64,000 nt of DNA from an uncultured Tenacibaculum sp. (GTDB taxonomy: Bacteria; Bacteroidota; Bacteroidia; Flavobacteriales; Flavobacteriaceae): contig NZ_CANNBW010000009.1 in assembly GCF_947502995.1 (NCBI RefSeq), positions 62,001 to 126,000 of the forward strand, in the 5' to 3' direction. Under the pieces are notes generated by a model. That model was not told where the DNA came from. It saw nothing but the letters and a program-made list of their open reading frames with translations, and did no database searches. A program made the translations under genes and the position numbers. Position 1 is the first letter of the stretch. Each line of letters opens with the position of its first letter. This document shows positions 16,654 through 25,741 of this stretch, piece after piece.

Positions 16654-17751
16654 TTAAGCTTTTACTTGTTTAGCTTCTTGTTTTTTAACCTCATTTCTTT
16701 CAATCGTATGACTTGGTCTTGTCCATTTTGGTTTTTCACCTAAATCTTTATATTGAGAATCTTCAGCCTCAATTGTCTTAGGTTGCATTTTCTTGATAAA
16801 TGGCTTTTGAGGATTTAACCCAAGTAATTCGAATAACTTCATGTCTTCGTTTACATCTGGGTTTGGAGTAGTTAATAACTTATCTCCAGCAAAAATAGAA
16901 TTCGCTCCAGCAAAGAAACACATAGTTTGTCCTTCTTGACTCATTTGAGTTCTACCAGCAGATAAACGTACTTGAGTTTCTGGCATTACAATACGAGTTG
17001 TTGCTACCATTCTTACCATTTCCCAAATTGAAACAGGTTTTTGATCTTCTAATGGAGTTCCATCAACGGCAACTAATGCATTAATTGGTACAGATTCTGG
17101 TTGTGGATTTAAAGTAGATAATGCAACTAACATTCCTGCTCTATCTTCAATAGCTTCACCCATTCCAATAATTCCACCAGAACAAACCGTTACGTTCGTT
17201 TTACGAACATTGTCAATAGTTTCTAAACGATCTTCAAAACCTCTAGTTGAAATTACTTCCTTATAATATTCTTCAGATGAATCTAAATTGTGGTTATATG
17301 CATATAAACCAGCTTCAGCTAAACGGTGTGCTTGATTTTCAGTAATCATACCTAAAGTACAACAAACCTCCATATCTAGCTTATTAATTGTACGAACCAT
17401 TTCTAATACTTGATCGAATTCTGGTCCGTCTTTTACATTTCTCCAAGCTGCTCCCATACAAACTCTAGAGCTTCCAGAAGCTTTTGCACGTAATGCTTGA
17501 GCTTTAACTTGGTTAACACTCATTAAATCATTTCCTTCAACATCTGTATGGTATCTTGCTGCCTGTGGGCAATATCCACAATCTTCAGGGCATCCTCCTG
17601 TCTTTATAGAAAGTAATGTAGATACCTGTACTGTATTTGGATCGTGGTGTTTACGATGAATAGTTGCTGCGTCATATAACAGCTCCATCATAGGCTTATT
17701 ATAAATTGCTAAAATTTCTTCTTTCGTCCAGTTATGTCTAGTCTCACTCAT
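16654..17751 (-). CDS. bioB: Biotin synthase
   Basis: 365 residues of the radical-SAM family. The [4Fe-4S] motif Cys54-x3-Cys58-x2-Cys61 ('GGCPEDCGYCPQAARYHT') and the BioB blocks 'CCTLGMI', 'AYNHNLDSS' and 'ICSGGIIGMGE'-type sequence are present, and 'RLSAGR' contains the [2Fe-2S] ligand Arg. It inserts sulfur into dethiobiotin. A C-terminal extension of about 30 residues rich in Lys and Glu exceeds the E. coli length. The FabF-like gene lies 54 bases upstream on the same strand, so the two are probably cotranscribed. Confidence 0.96.
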   Translation of the reverse strand: MSETRHNWTKEEILAIYNKPMMELLYDAATIHRKHHDPNTVQVSTLLSIKTGGCPEDCGYCPQAARYHTDVEGNDLMSVNQVKAQALRAKASGSSRVCMGAAWRNVKDGPEFDQVLEMVRTINKLDMEVCCTLGMITENQAHRLAEAGLYAYNHNLDSSEEYYKEVISTRGFEDRLETIDNVRKTNVTVCSGGIIGMGEAIEDRAGMLVALSTLNPQPESVPINALVAVDGTPLEDQKPVSIWEMVRMVATTRIVMPETQVRLSAGRTQMSQEGQTMCFFAGANSIFAGDKLLTTPNPDVNEDMKLFELLGLNPQKPFIKKMQPKTIEAEDSQYKDLGEKPKWTRPSHTIERNEVKKQEAKQVKA

Positions 17752-17805
17752 ATAGTCGTCATTGTTTGCGTTATCAAAAGTAGGAAAACTAATTGTATTA
17801 TTATA

Positions 17806-18957
17806 CTATTTTGAAATTAAAACTGATACAGCATTTCCTCCAAAACCAACGGCATTTATTATTATTTTTTGAATCTTTTTAGGATTCTTTTGAGCTTGAG
17901 CAAAAGGAACTTCTATTAATTTTTGATGCGTTAACATTAGTAAACCTAATTCAAAATTTAAAAGTCCAGATGCTCCAAAAGTGTGTCCTAATTTCCACTT
18001 ATTTGTAGTTAAAAAAGGTTCGTGATCTCCGAATACTTTTTTAACCGCATTTATTTCTGATGAATCTCCTTTTATAGTTCCAGGTGCGTGCATTACAATT
18101 GCATCTACTTCGTTAAGGTCGATGTTTTTACACGCCATTTTCATCGATTTTTGAAAACATTCAGCATCAGCAGTAACAGATGTGTTATGTTTTAAAACTT
18201 CAGTAGCATAACCGATACCTTCAATTTTTGCTACAGTTTTATCAGAAATTTCATTTTCTAAACATACAACAGCAGCGCCTTCACCTAGTATCATGGTATT
18301 TTTAGTTTTGTTTAAATCAAAAGCCTTACAAGGATAACCTTCAGTTTCTTTTGAATACACTTTAAGCGCTTTCATTTGCGCTACTGTAAATTCAGTTAAT
18401 GGAGCTTCACTTCCACCAACTAAAAATTTATCACATAAACCAGCTTGTAACCAAGCAACTCCATTCAAAAGAGAATGTAATGCTGTAGAACAAGTAATAG
18501 AGTGAGATATTTCTGGCCCACTACTTTTTAAATCATGAGCAATCCAAGAAGAAATATTTCCTAATGTAGTTGTTGGGGAACTTAAGGTTGAAGAAGTTCC
18601 ATTCTGTAAAAATTCTTCATGATATTTTTCGAATAAAGCTGTAGCACCTCTAGAAGATCCGATATTAATTCCAAAGTCGTCACCAGTTTTCCAGTCTGCT
18701 TTTTCTATAGCTTTTCGTGAGGCATAGATAGCAAACAGAACAGTATTGTCTAGATTTTTATATTTATTATCAGACTTCTTTAATTCTTCAATAGCTTTTA
18801 AATCTTCATCTGAAATTTTAGAGACCCATTCAGAGAAGTGCTTAAACTCTTTTTTGGTCATTCGATGATGATCATCCAAATAACTTGTCCATACTTCTTC
18901 TGAAGTTTTTCCTAATGGAGAAATTGAAGCAAAAGCTGAGATTGATATTGGTTTCAA
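17806..18957 (-). CDS. FabF-like beta-ketoacyl synthase next to bioB
   Basis: 383 residues, shorter than FabF, with an intact active site: Cys156 ('SITCSTALHS'), His290 ('MHAPGTIKGDSSE'), Lys320 and His325 ('NKWKLGHTFGASG'). It is clearly different from the ketosynthase at 6346. Its place directly upstream of bioB, within a locus holding bioA, bioD and bioF but no visible bioC or bioH, suggests a role in making the pimeloyl chain. That is inference; a role in other lipid synthesis is possible. Confidence 0.82.
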   Translation of the reverse strand: MKPISISAFASISPLGKTSEEVWTSYLDDHHRMTKKEFKHFSEWVSKISDEDLKAIEELKKSDNKYKNLDNTVLFAIYASRKAIEKADWKTGDDFGINIGSSRGATALFEKYHEEFLQNGTSSTLSSPTTTLGNISSWIAHDLKSSGPEISHSITCSTALHSLLNGVAWLQAGLCDKFLVGGSEAPLTEFTVAQMKALKVYSKETEGYPCKAFDLNKTKNTMILGEGAAVVCLENEISDKTVAKIEGIGYATEVLKHNTSVTADAECFQKSMKMACKNIDLNEVDAIVMHAPGTIKGDSSEINAVKKVFGDHEPFLTTNKWKLGHTFGASGLLNFELGLLMLTHQKLIEVPFAQAQKNPKKIQKIIINAVGFGGNAVSVLISK

Positions 18958-19105
18958 AACAAAAAAATTTCAGCAAAATTAAGCTTTATCTAATAAAGAA
19001 ACTTTAATTTATATCTGTTTTAGCTTTAATTAATAAAAACTAAACAACTTCAAATAAAATGTTGTAACAACATCGCAATAAAATAGTCTAATTAAAAAAA
19101 ATTAG

Positions 19106-19552
19106 ATGAACGAAAGATCTCAACAAAGTTGGTTAAGTAGGAATTGGCCTTGGGCATTACCAGTAGGATGTTGTTCTGGTTGCTTAATAATGATATTAGT
19201 ATTTGTTTTTGGATTCGGAGCAGCTATATTCGGTGTTGTTAGTGAATTTGTAGATGCTTCTCCGATAGATGAAGTTACTGAAATTGCTAAGCAAAACGAT
19301 AGAGTTGTGGCTTTATTAGGTGATGATATTGAATCGAAAGGAATTCCTAATGGAAACATTTCTATAAATAACGATAGCGGAGAAATAGACTTTTCAATTC
19401 GAATAGTTGGAGAAAAAGGAGAAGGAACTTTAATTGTAAAAGGAATTCGTGTCGATAAAAAATGGGTGTACGAAGATTTATATGTGTTGATTAAAGAAAC
19501 AGGAGAACAAATCAACTTATTAGAAAAAGAAAAGATTCTAGAGCGTATCTAG
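19106..19552 (+). CDS. Coa1-like membrane-anchored protein
   Basis: 148 residues: a short cytoplasmic N-terminus, one membrane helix ('LIMILVFVFGFGAAIFGVVSEFV', about 27-50, preceded by a Cys-rich turn) and a soluble domain. The order 'VALLGDDIESKGIPNGNISI', 'GEIDFSIRIVGEKGEGTLIVKGIR', 'KKWVYEDLYV' matches the Coa1 / cytochrome oxidase assembly factor family. In bacteria the function is not established. It is the only plus-strand gene within the minus-strand biotin locus and has its own terminator. Confidence 0.65.
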   Translation: MNERSQQSWLSRNWPWALPVGCCSGCLIMILVFVFGFGAAIFGVVSEFVDASPIDEVTEIAKQNDRVVALLGDDIESKGIPNGNISINNDSGEIDFSIRIVGEKGEGTLIVKGIRVDKKWVYEDLYVLIKETGEQINLLEKEKILERI

Positions 19553-19565
19553 AATCTTTTTGGAT
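19532..19565. terminator. Bidirectional terminator overlapping the Coa1-like stop codon
   Basis: Perfect 11-base arms, aagattctaga (19532-19542) and tctagaatctt (19548-19558), with loop gcgta and a T-run afterwards. The stop codon of the plus-strand gene is inside the stem. It faces the convergent gene ending at 19567. Confidence 0.85.
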
Positions 19566-19566
19566 T

Positions 19567-21996
19567 TTAAAATTTTAAATAAGCTAAGTAACCAACTTGA
19601 AACTGACTAAAGCCATTTGTTTCTTGATTAGCTGTGTTTGTATATCTATATCGAAAAAAAAACTTATTATCACTGTTTATATTAGGAGTGTAAAATGTTG
19701 AAAGTTCTATTCCATGTAACCATTGTCCATCATTTTGTACTGTAGAAAAACCGTTAAAATCATCTCCTTTAGGAATTAAGATTTTGTTTGGCCTATATAT
19801 TAGTGCACCGCCAAAACGTTCTTCAGGTCGAATTCTTACTTTGACTTCAGGATATACATTAAAGAAACCAACATTTTCATTAAATTGAGTACTAGTATTA
19901 ATAACTCGTGTTCTACCATAATGAACACCTCCGTTTAATTCAAAACGTAATTTAGAATTAGGTACATCGAATGTAAAAGCATTTAAATCAAAGCCAATAG
20001 AAGTGTTTTTATAGCGTATTAAATCTAAATATGAAATGGTGTTATTGGATAAGGTTAACTCTTCCTCTCTATCTTCAATTCTAGCCCAGTTAAAACTAGG
20101 TTTTACATAATTTACCCAACCTACATTTCTACCTCTCGATCCTCTAATTAAATAACGCCTAGTCCAAAGAGGAATTAATTTTTCAATTTCAACTTGAATT
20201 AAACCGTTAGGGTCAGCTTCATTTAAACCAATAAAATCACTAAAAAATCGAGCGCCTAAAATTTTTGAAGATTTTTCTTTTTTTAGCTCTAAGCTAAATT
20301 CTTTATTCAAATCATCTTGAGGAAGAGAAATAGTTTGGTTTTTTGGACTAAAATCTAAACGGTCATTTTGATGTTTCTGTACATACATTTTTATAACATC
20401 TGTTACAGGTATAGAAAAAATTGCTTCTCTACCTTCATAATATGTTAATTCGTAATTGTGTAAATCATCAAAGTCTGTTCGAGAACTAAAACCTAAAGGA
20501 AATGCATTAACGAATTTTAATTCTTTATCAGTGATTTCTAAAATATCTTTTACCAAAGGTTCTTTATAAAATTCATTAAGAAATTGCTTGATTTCTTCAT
20601 AAGATAAGTAATCTTTGGGTTTACTATCAATGTAGTTTTTCCAAACCAAACTTTCAGGAATATATGCCTGCTTTACTTTACCAGTCATAGTAATATGTTC
20701 TATAAATCCATTGTTAATATCTAGTTGAATATTCTCTGCACGATATTCAAAAAGAGGAATATCGATAATTTGATCTTTAATGACTATGATTAATGAGTCT
20801 TTAGATATTTTTAATTCTTTTAATTTTCTTTTTACAGTATCAGTTCCTTTTTGTTTTAAACTATCTAACCTTTTATCAGCTTTAAATAACTCTTCGCTTA
20901 GAGTTTTGTTTTTAGTGATTACATTTTTTATTTCTTGATATCTAGAGTTTTCTGATGCTAATTTTTCTAAAACTGATTCTTTTTGACTTTGTAATACTTT
21001 TATTTGATCCTTAATTTTTTTTCTGTATTGAATTATGCCTTCTTTATTAAGATTAGATGGTTGTTCTATAGTACGAGCAGTATTACTATTTATTAAATTT
21101 TGTAGACTATCTCTCTTCTTTTCTTGAATTTTAATTCTCTTTATTATTTCATCACGAGATTCTGATATCGCAATTTTACTTTTTAATTTTACTATTATAT
21201 TTTCAATTGAATCTTTATGAATTGTAACTTTTTCTTCTATTCTTTTATTTCGTTCTTTTATTTTAGTTATTTCAGTTTCTGCATCTCGTATCTTTCTTTT
21301 TGTTTCAATGTATTCTGATAAAAGGTTATTTTCTAACAGTTTTTTTATCCTATTTGCATTATATTCCTTTTTAAGAATTTTTCGTATTTCGTGTCTTTCA
21401 AATTTCTTTAATTCATCAAATTTGTTGTTCTTGATATAAGCAACAAAGTCAGGGTTTTTAAAATTTGCAGTGTCTAAATCAGATTTCTTTTTATTATCAA
21501 TGCACCTTGCGAGTTTATAAAAATCTGTACTACCAGAAATTTTTGTGATATTTACATCTAAAGCATATTTCAATGTTCCAGCTACAGGTTCCGTATCGTA
21601 TTGAAATGCTGTTATTATAAGTGCGTTGAAAAACTGATATATATTACGGGTTTCTTTTTCATAATCTTCTAAATTTACTATTTCATTTTCAGAAGTAACT
21701 TTATCATCCTCTTTGCCTTCATAGCTATTTATAGCAGTTATTGCTTCTTTAAGTTTACTTTTAAAAATTGTTTCAATAAAAGGAGAAACATCAAAACTAA
21801 TATTTTCCCCTTCCTTGTTTTTAAATGATAAATTCTTCTCGTTTTTTAAAGAAAAAGTAATGTTATTAGCAGATTTTGCAGAAGCATAAATCAATATAGT
21901 TTTTCCTTCTTTAGTAAATGTATACGGCTGAATTTGTTTCTGGCAAAAGGCAATACAACCTATAACTAAGCATAATGCAGTTAGTTTAAGTTTCAT
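19567..21996 (-). CDS. Large secreted coiled-coil / outer-membrane barrel-like protein
   Basis: 809 residues, no family recognised. A signal peptide covers about 1-18 (ending CFC). A Lys/Glu-rich coiled coil runs from about 200 to 410, for example 'KRKIRDAETEITKIKERNKR'. The last 200 residues look like beta-barrel strands ('FRYRYTN', 'FELNGGVHYGRTRV') and the chain ends in an aromatic residue ('YLAYLKF'), as outer-membrane barrels do. It could link a periplasmic coiled coil to an outer-membrane barrel. It lies between bioA and the bioB operon on the same strand, with no evident link to biotin. Confidence 0.65.
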   Translation of the reverse strand: MKLKLTALCLVIGCIAFCQKQIQPYTFTKEGKTILIYASAKSANNITFSLKNEKNLSFKNKEGENISFDVSPFIETIFKSKLKEAITAINSYEGKEDDKVTSENEIVNLEDYEKETRNIYQFFNALIITAFQYDTEPVAGTLKYALDVNITKISGSTDFYKLARCIDNKKKSDLDTANFKNPDFVAYIKNNKFDELKKFERHEIRKILKKEYNANRIKKLLENNLLSEYIETKRKIRDAETEITKIKERNKRIEEKVTIHKDSIENIIVKLKSKIAISESRDEIIKRIKIQEKKRDSLQNLINSNTARTIEQPSNLNKEGIIQYRKKIKDQIKVLQSQKESVLEKLASENSRYQEIKNVITKNKTLSEELFKADKRLDSLKQKGTDTVKRKLKELKISKDSLIIVIKDQIIDIPLFEYRAENIQLDINNGFIEHITMTGKVKQAYIPESLVWKNYIDSKPKDYLSYEEIKQFLNEFYKEPLVKDILEITDKELKFVNAFPLGFSSRTDFDDLHNYELTYYEGREAIFSIPVTDVIKMYVQKHQNDRLDFSPKNQTISLPQDDLNKEFSLELKKEKSSKILGARFFSDFIGLNEADPNGLIQVEIEKLIPLWTRRYLIRGSRGRNVGWVNYVKPSFNWARIEDREEELTLSNNTISYLDLIRYKNTSIGFDLNAFTFDVPNSKLRFELNGGVHYGRTRVINTSTQFNENVGFFNVYPEVKVRIRPEERFGGALIYRPNKILIPKGDDFNGFSTVQNDGQWLHGIELSTFYTPNINSDNKFFFRYRYTNTANQETNGFSQFQVGYLAYLKF

Positions 21997-22087
21997 GATA
22001 GATTAAGTTTGGTTAATTAATAACCAACTAATCTATAGTGATCTAAAATTACTTATACAGGAAAAACACCCTTTTATTTAAAAATAC

Positions 22088-23356
22088 CTACAATAAGGTA
22101 TTTAAAACATGTATTATAGTGTTGTATATTTTTTCTAGCTGTTCATCTGTAATAACATATGGAACCTGGATGTAAATCGTGTTTCCTAAAGGTCTTAAAA
22201 ACACACCTTCTTTCATAAAAGCAGATAGTAATAAGTCTCTTAACGTTCCATAACGTTCCATATTTGTGTCTAAATCTAAAGCGAAAATTACTCCAATAGA
22301 TCGGGTTGATTTTACTTTAGCGTGTGTTTTAATTTTTTCACTAAATGCAATATGTGATTTACTAATTCGCTGAATACTTTCTTGAATTTCTTCTGAAGTT
22401 AATAAGTCTATACTTGCAATTGCAGCCGCACAACCTATCGGATTCGCTGAATACGTATGACAATGAAAATATCCTTTTGCAATATCGTTACTTAAAAAAG
22501 CATCGTAGATTTTCTGAGTACAAGAAGTAATTGCCATTGGAACTAATCCACCAGTTAAAGCTTTACTCAAACAAATAATATCTGGTTTTGTAGCTACATG
22601 ATCTGAAGCAAAGTTTTTTCCTGTTTTACCAAAACCAGTCATTACTTCATCTGCAATAGTTAAAATATCATTGTTTTTACAATATTCAATAATTTGATTT
22701 AATCCTTCAATATTATGAATTTTCATTCCGGCAGCTCCTTGAACAATAGGTTCGTAAACAAAAGCAGCTATTTTATTGTTGGCAATAATTTCGGTTAACT
22801 GTTCTAAGATTTCAGCATGATTCTCTCCATTTGGCACTGGAATTCTATGAATGTTAATTAGAAAATCTTCAAAAGGACCATTATAAACTGAAAGTCCAGA
22901 TGTAGACATGGCTCCGAAAGTATCTCCATGAAAACCATTTTCAAAAGCAATAAAAGTAGTACGCTTATTTCCAATATTGAAATAATACTGTAAAGCCATT
23001 TTTATAGCAGATTCTACAGCTGTTGAACCATTATCGTTAAAGAAAATTTTAGCTTGATTTTCAGGAAGAATTTGAATTAGTTTTTCTGAAAGTTTTACAG
23101 CAGCAGGATGTGTAAAATCACTAAACATGATTTGATCTAATTGCTGCATTTGCTGATAAACACGATTGGTAATAAAATCGTTACAATGGCCAAACATACA
23201 TGTATACCAAGAGGAAATAGCATCGATATATTCGTTACCATGTTCATCTGTAAGAATACATCCTTTAGCTTTTACAATTCCTAAACTATTCGGGTGTGTT
23301 TGGTGTTGTTTTAAAGGATGCCAAATGTGTTTTTTATCGCGTTCTTGTAGTGTCAT
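22088..23356 (-). CDS. bioA: Adenosylmethionine-8-amino-7-oxononanoate aminotransferase
   Basis: 422 residues, class III PLP aminotransferase. 'IWHPLKQHQTHP' near the start, Tyr51 in 'SSWYTCMFGH', Asp236 ('ADEVMTGFG') and the PLP lysine Lys265 ('CLSKALTGGLVP') match BioA. It converts KAPA to DAPA using SAM as amino donor. bioD lies upstream on the same strand after a 197-base gap filled by hairpin repeats. Confidence 0.95.
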   Translation of the reverse strand: MTLQERDKKHIWHPLKQHQTHPNSLGIVKAKGCILTDEHGNEYIDAISSWYTCMFGHCNDFITNRVYQQMQQLDQIMFSDFTHPAAVKLSEKLIQILPENQAKIFFNDNGSTAVESAIKMALQYYFNIGNKRTTFIAFENGFHGDTFGAMSTSGLSVYNGPFEDFLINIHRIPVPNGENHAEILEQLTEIIANNKIAAFVYEPIVQGAAGMKIHNIEGLNQIIEYCKNNDILTIADEVMTGFGKTGKNFASDHVATKPDIICLSKALTGGLVPMAITSCTQKIYDAFLSNDIAKGYFHCHTYSANPIGCAAAIASIDLLTSEEIQESIQRISKSHIAFSEKIKTHAKVKSTRSIGVIFALDLDTNMERYGTLRDLLLSAFMKEGVFLRPLGNTIYIQVPYVITDEQLEKIYNTIIHVLNTLL

Positions 23357-23375
23357 GGTTTCGTTCTATTAATTA

Positions 23376-23433
23376 ACGTCATGCTGAACTTAATTCATCA
23401 TTAATGATGACTTTGAAATAAATTCAGGGTAAG
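23376..23433. repeat. Degenerate interspersed repeat copy between bioA and bioD
   Basis: Starts with 'cgtcatgctgaactta' and ends with the reverse-related 'aaataaattcagggt', the arrangement of the interspersed Bacteroidota hairpin repeat, with an inner inverted repeat (tcatcattaatgatga). It is a diverged copy of the clean one at 23484-23511. Confidence 0.55.
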
Positions 23434-23483
23434 GTTTACTAATTTTTAGCAAAAATAGTTGTTTTAATAAGATCTAGAGATTG

Positions 23484-23511
23484 TCGTCATGCTGAACTTG
23501 TTTCAGCATCA
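23484..23511. repeat. Interspersed hairpin repeat (atgctgaa-N5-ttcagcat)
   Basis: Arms atgctgaa (23489-23496) and ttcagcat (23502-23509) around cttgt, flanked by gtcgtc. The same unit recurs inside bioF at 25203-25223 with a one-base loop change. Confidence 0.75.
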
Positions 23512-23553
23512 CATAAAAAAGTAAGCTTCAGATATTCTAATAAAATTAGATTA

Positions 23554-24162
23554 TTACAACTTATCTTTAAACAGTTCAGCGTATTCTTTAATTACATTTT
23601 GATCAATGTAAGGCTCTTCTTCAATTCTTCCAATTACAGGAACTCCGCTCATTTTTTTAATGATGCTTTCTGTAGTTGGGTGCTCATCTCCACTAAAAAT
23701 TAAAGAAACATCAAATCCTTTTTCTTTCAGTAAATTTAAAGTCAATAAGGTGTGATTAATACTTCCTAAATAATGACGAGAAACTACAATAACTTTATAA
23801 TCAGGTTGAATTAAATCTAAAATAGTATGGGCATCGTTTAACGGAACTAAAAGTCCACCTGCACCTTCAATAACTAAATTATTTTGAGTTCCTGGAGCTT
23901 TAATTTGATTGATGTCAATCGTGATTCCATCAATTTCAGCAGAAGCATGCGGACTCATTGGCGTTTTTAACGCATAGCTATTTGGATGAAAAACAGATTT
24001 TTTATTCGTTACTAATCTTTCTACTTTATGTGTATCTGAATAGTCTAAATCGCCAGATTGGATTGGTTTCCAATAATCAGCTTCTAAAGCTTCGGTAATA
24101 ATTGCTGAAGCAACAGTTTTTCCTACTTCTGTAGAAATGCCGGTGATAAAATATTTTTTCAT
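23554..24162 (-). CDS. bioD: Dethiobiotin synthetase
   Basis: 202 residues. The P-loop 'GISTEVGKT' (8-16) is the BioD form of the Walker A motif, followed by 'YWKPIQSGDL' and 'VIEGAGGLLVPL'. It closes the ureido ring of DAPA with CO2 and ATP. Its start overlaps the stop of the DUF2007 gene by 4 bases (ATGA), so the two are translated from one message with bioF upstream. Confidence 0.95.
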   Translation of the reverse strand: MKKYFITGISTEVGKTVASAIITEALEADYWKPIQSGDLDYSDTHKVERLVTNKKSVFHPNSYALKTPMSPHASAEIDGITIDINQIKAPGTQNNLVIEGAGGLLVPLNDAHTILDLIQPDYKVIVVSRHYLGSINHTLLTLNLLKEKGFDVSLIFSGDEHPTTESIIKKMSGVPVIGRIEEEPYIDQNVIKEYAELFKDKL

Positions 24163-24539
24163 TTAAAGATTGTTTTACAATCGTTACAAATTAATTTTCG
24201 TGGTTCAAAAAATGGGAAAAGCATGTGAAAGAAATTCTTTCGCTGTACATCGGCTACCAAAATCCTAGTAGAGTTACAATTCGGACAATGAATGGCATTA
24301 CCTTTATTGTCGGTTTCATAAGTTCTGATATCGTTATAAATTTCTGAAGCTCTTTTTAAATCTTGATTAAAAACTAAAAGTTTTACACCACCAATAGCCT
24401 GACTAATCAATGGATCTGAATCTATTGTTGTTTCATCCATTAACATGGTTCTAATGTTTTCAGAATCTAACTTAGATTTCACCAGTTGAGCTTCAGTGGA
24501 ATATTCAAAAACAGCTAAAATTGTATAATCTTCTCTCAT
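24159..24539 (-). CDS. DUF2007-type putative signal-transducing protein with zinc ribbon
   Basis: 126 residues. The N-terminal 70 residues ('YTILAVFEYSTEAQLVKSKLDSENI...MLMDETT') match the DUF2007 ferredoxin-like domain. The C-terminal part has two Cys pairs ('CPNCNST' and 'CNDCKTIF'), a zinc ribbon. It lies between bioF (9-base gap) and bioD (4-base overlap), so it is part of the biotin operon, but no biotin role is known for the family. Confidence 0.8.
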   Translation of the reverse strand: MREDYTILAVFEYSTEAQLVKSKLDSENIRTMLMDETTIDSDPLISQAIGGVKLLVFNQDLKRASEIYNDIRTYETDNKGNAIHCPNCNSTRILVADVQRKNFFHMLFPFFEPRKLICNDCKTIFK

Positions 24540-24548
24540 TTCTCTATT

Positions 24549-25676
24549 TTAAACAAAGGTAGCAAGTTGTTCTAGAATAGTTGTAATGTCTTTTTTAGAA
24601 TTAAAACTATGCAAACAAAAACGTAATCGTTCTTGACCTTCAGGAACTGTTGGAGAAAGAATAGGTTTTATATTGAATCCGTTTTCTTGTAATTGTAGTG
24701 CAATAGCTTTTGTTTTTTCTATTCCAGAAATTACAGAGCAGTGAATAGCAGAGTTACTTTCAATAAAAGAATTGTTTAATTGTAATCGTATCACTTCACT
24801 TTTAAAGAAATTGATATTGTCTTCTAGTTGCTGAATGATTTCAGATTTTAAATGTAGGTAAGCAACTTGAATTGTGGCTAATGCATGAGGTGACAAACCT
24901 GTGGTATAAATAAAGCTTCTAGAAAAGTTAATCAAATAACTGTATAGTTTTTCACTTCCTAAGATTGTTGCTCCATGACAACCTAAAGCTTTTCCGTAAG
25001 TTATAATTCTAGCAAAAACTTCATTTTCCAATTGTAATTGCTGAACTAAACCTTCACCTTTTTCTCCGAAAACACCTAAAGCATGAGCTTCATCAACAAC
25101 CAAATATGCATTATGTTTTTTTGCAATAGTAATTAATCCGTTAAGATTTGGTGTGTCACCATCCATAGAAAATACTGATTCTGTAACAATGTAAATGGTG
25201 TCATGCTGAACTCGTTTCAGCATCTCATCTAGGTTTTCTAAATCATTATGCTTGAATTTGTAGCTTTTTGCATTCGAAAGTTGAATTCCGTCTCGAATAG
25301 AAGCATGGATATATTCATCGTATAAAATCACATCACCACGTTGTGGAACACAAGAAAAGAATCCGACGTTAGCATCGTAACCAGAATTAAAAAGCAATGC
25401 TTTTTGCGAGTTATGAAACTGAGCAATATAGTTTTCAGTTTCTTGATATAATTGATGATTTCCAGAAATTAAACGTGATCCTGTAGCTCCATTGATTTTG
25501 ATGTTTTTATCTAATAACAACTGATGTGTTTTATTGAAAACAGATTCAGATTGTGCTAAACCTAAATAATCATTAGAATAAAAATCAATACGATTGGTAT
25601 CAGATTTTAAACTTCTTAAGGTGTTAGAAGTTGTTCTTTGAATGAGTTTTTGTTCTAGTTTCTTTGGAAAATTCAT
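24549..25676 (-). CDS. bioF: 8-amino-7-oxononanoate synthase
   Basis: 375 residues when started at ATG 25676 ('MNFPKKLEQKL'); a longer frame upstream encodes an unlikely hydrophobic leader. PLP residues are visible: 'DEAHALG' (Asp195) and Lys229 ('ITYGKALGCHG'). 'FYSNDYLGLA' and 'GATGSRLISGNH' are family blocks. It condenses pimeloyl-ACP/CoA with alanine. Residues 151-159 ('EMLKRVQHD') are encoded by an interspersed hairpin repeat inserted in frame. Confidence 0.95.
   Translation of the reverse strand: MNFPKKLEQKLIQRTTSNTLRSLKSDTNRIDFYSNDYLGLAQSESVFNKTHQLLLDKNIKINGATGSRLISGNHQLYQETENYIAQFHNSQKALLFNSGYDANVGFFSCVPQRGDVILYDEYIHASIRDGIQLSNAKSYKFKHNDLENLDEMLKRVQHDTIYIVTESVFSMDGDTPNLNGLITIAKKHNAYLVVDEAHALGVFGEKGEGLVQQLQLENEVFARIITYGKALGCHGATILGSEKLYSYLINFSRSFIYTTGLSPHALATIQVAYLHLKSEIIQQLEDNINFFKSEVIRLQLNNSFIESNSAIHCSVISGIEKTKAIALQLQENGFNIKPILSPTVPEGQERLRFCLHSFNSKKDITTILEQLATFV
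25201..25228. repeat. Interspersed hairpin repeat inside the bioF coding sequence
   Basis: Arms atgctgaa (25203-25210) and ttcagcat (25216-25223) around ctcgt. The same repeat occurs in the bioA-bioD gap. Read in the bioF frame it encodes 'EMLKRVQHD', which replaces a variable surface stretch between two conserved BioF blocks. Confidence 0.8.
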
Positions 25677-25741
25677 CAGTACAAAAATAACAAAGAGTTT
25701 GTAGATATAAATTACAATCTTATTGGTTAAGTTTGTGAATA

